Source: Bacteroidota bacterium (lineage in GTDB: Bacteria; Bacteroidota; Bacteroidia; Flavobacteriales; Weeksellaceae). Taken from it: a stretch of DNA of 6,843 nt. The notes under the pieces were generated by a model. That model was given only the letters and a program-made list of their open reading frames with translations. It searched no databases and was not told where the DNA came from. Each line of letters opens with the position of its first letter. Position 1 is the first letter of the stretch. Below are positions 6,083 to 6,843 of this stretch, piece by piece. A program made the translations under genes and the position numbers. The stretch spans positions 1 to 6,843 of the forward strand of contig JAEZDQ010000192.1 in the NCBI GenBank assembly GCA_023433225.1, written 5' to 3'.

Positions 6083-6843
6083 ATGCAACAACGCGAAGAC
6101 TTCCTTCTCAAAGCTTACGAACTCGGAATCATTAAATTTGGAAATTTCACTTTGAAAAGCGGTATCGAATCACCGTTTTATGTGGATTTGCGTCCGCTTT
6201 CTTCCAGCCCGCAGTTGTTGAAAACATTGGCTCAAAACTTACTGGAATTGGTTGAAGGCGCGCCATTTGATTTGATTTGCGGCGTTCCGTATGCAGCACT
6301 TCCGATGGGAACGACCATGAGCTTGGCCAGTGGCGTCCCTTTGATTATCAAAAGAAAAGAAAACAAAGGTTACGGAACCAAACGTATGGTGGAAGGTGTT
6401 TACCACGACGGCCAAAATTGCTTGTTGGTGGAGGATGTAATTACAAGCGGCCAAAGCCTGTTGGAAACCATCGAAGAAATTGAAAGGGAAGGTTTAAAAG
6501 TAACCGACATCGTAGTAGTTTTAGACCGGGAACAAGGCGGAATCGAAAAACTCAAAAAGAAAGGTTACAATGTCTTTACATTGTTTACCATCAACGAAGT
6601 CATTGATATTTTACACCGCTACCACCGCCTGAGCGACGGCGATATGGCAAGGATTAAAAACTTTTTGAACAACCCCCCTGCGCCGCCGCAGATGAAAAGA
6701 ATTCCTCTGGAGCATAAGAAAATCCAGCATCCGGTAGGAAGGAAACTCATCGAATTTGCGCTCAAAAAACAATCCAACCTCATCGCTTCGGCAGATGTGA
6801 TCACGGCAAATGAGTTATTGAAACTCGCTGAAGAAGTGGGTGA
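6083..6843 (+). CDS. Probable bifunctional UMP synthase: orotate phosphoribosyltransferase fused to orotidine-5'-phosphate decarboxylase (3' partial)
   Basis: The first domain transfers the phosphoribosyl group of PRPP to orotate, giving OMP. The second, if complete, decarboxylates OMP to UMP, ending de novo pyrimidine synthesis in the cytoplasm. The gene starts at the ATG at 6083 and is still open after 253 codons. OPRT domain (1 to about 196): FGNFTLKSGIESPFYVDLR (19-37), the mobile catalytic loop RKENKGYGTKRMVEG (91-105), and the PRPP-binding motif LLVEDVITSGQS (114-125), then VVLDREQGG (145-153). A short linker with a PPAPP run (198-202) follows. From about 216, HPVGRKLIEFALKKQSNLIA then SADV and ANELLKLAEEVG match the start of eukaryotic-type OMP decarboxylase, as in human UMPS and yeast URA3; Asp238 in SADV corresponds to the first active-site-region Asp (yeast Asp37). 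Bacterial PyrE alone is normally about 210 residues. OPRT is certain; the fusion is strongly suggested, but the decarboxylase catalytic core is off the edge. Confidence 0.9.
   Translation, partial: MQQREDFLLKAYELGIIKFGNFTLKSGIESPFYVDLRPLSSSPQLLKTLAQNLLELVEGAPFDLICGVPYAALPMGTTMSLASGVPLIIKRKENKGYGTKRMVEGVYHDGQNCLLVEDVITSGQSLLETIEEIEREGLKVTDIVVVLDREQGGIEKLKKKGYNVFTLFTINEVIDILHRYHRLSDGDMARIKNFLNNPPAPPQMKRIPLEHKKIQHPVGRKLIEFALKKQSNLIASADVITANELLKLAEEVG

Overview
The window looks like a chromosomal segment of a member of the Bacteroidota, most likely Flavobacteriales. The reasons are: a secreted prolyl oligopeptidase that closely resembles, from memory, the Elizabethkingia meningoseptica enzyme; a short DNA polymerase III delta' subunit of the flavobacterial kind; moderately AT-rich genes with few Shine-Dalgarno sites; signal peptides ending in A-Q; and TAnnTTTG-like -7 promoter boxes. 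All coding regions look intact. I see no tRNA, rRNA, CRISPR, insertion sequence or phage gene.

Layout from left to right: (1) the last 41 codons of an unidentified plus-strand gene (3-128), closed by a strong bidirectional hairpin terminator (148-174) that also serves the convergent gene. (2) A minus-strand gene for a secreted S9A prolyl oligopeptidase (198-2303). (3) A short divergent gap, then plus-strand holB (2439-3563), the clamp-loader delta' subunit. (4) A short convergent gap without a convincing terminator. (5) A minus-strand pair, probably one operon transcribed right to left: nadA (quinolinate synthase, 4945-5961) followed 19 bases later by an exported WG-repeat-like protein of unknown function (3642-4925). 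(6) A 121-base divergent control region with plausible overlapping promoters. (7) A plus-strand gene from 6083 that runs off the right edge. It starts as orotate phosphoribosyltransferase and continues in frame, through a short proline-rich linker, into the beginning of an orotidine-5'-phosphate decarboxylase domain.

The last gene is the most interesting item. Both its OPRT catalytic loop and the start of its decarboxylase domain resemble eukaryotic UMP synthase and yeast URA3 more than the separate PyrE and PyrF proteins usual in bacteria. It therefore appears to be a bacterial bifunctional UMP synthase with the animal and plant domain order. Most of the decarboxylase domain lies outside the window, so the fusion is inferred from about 40 residues of it.

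The genes do not form a single pathway. Replication (holB), NAD synthesis (nadA), pyrimidine synthesis (UMP synthase) and peptide degradation (prolyl oligopeptidase) sit side by side as ordinary housekeeping genes. I found no convincing new multi-gene system such as a defence, secretion or mobile element.
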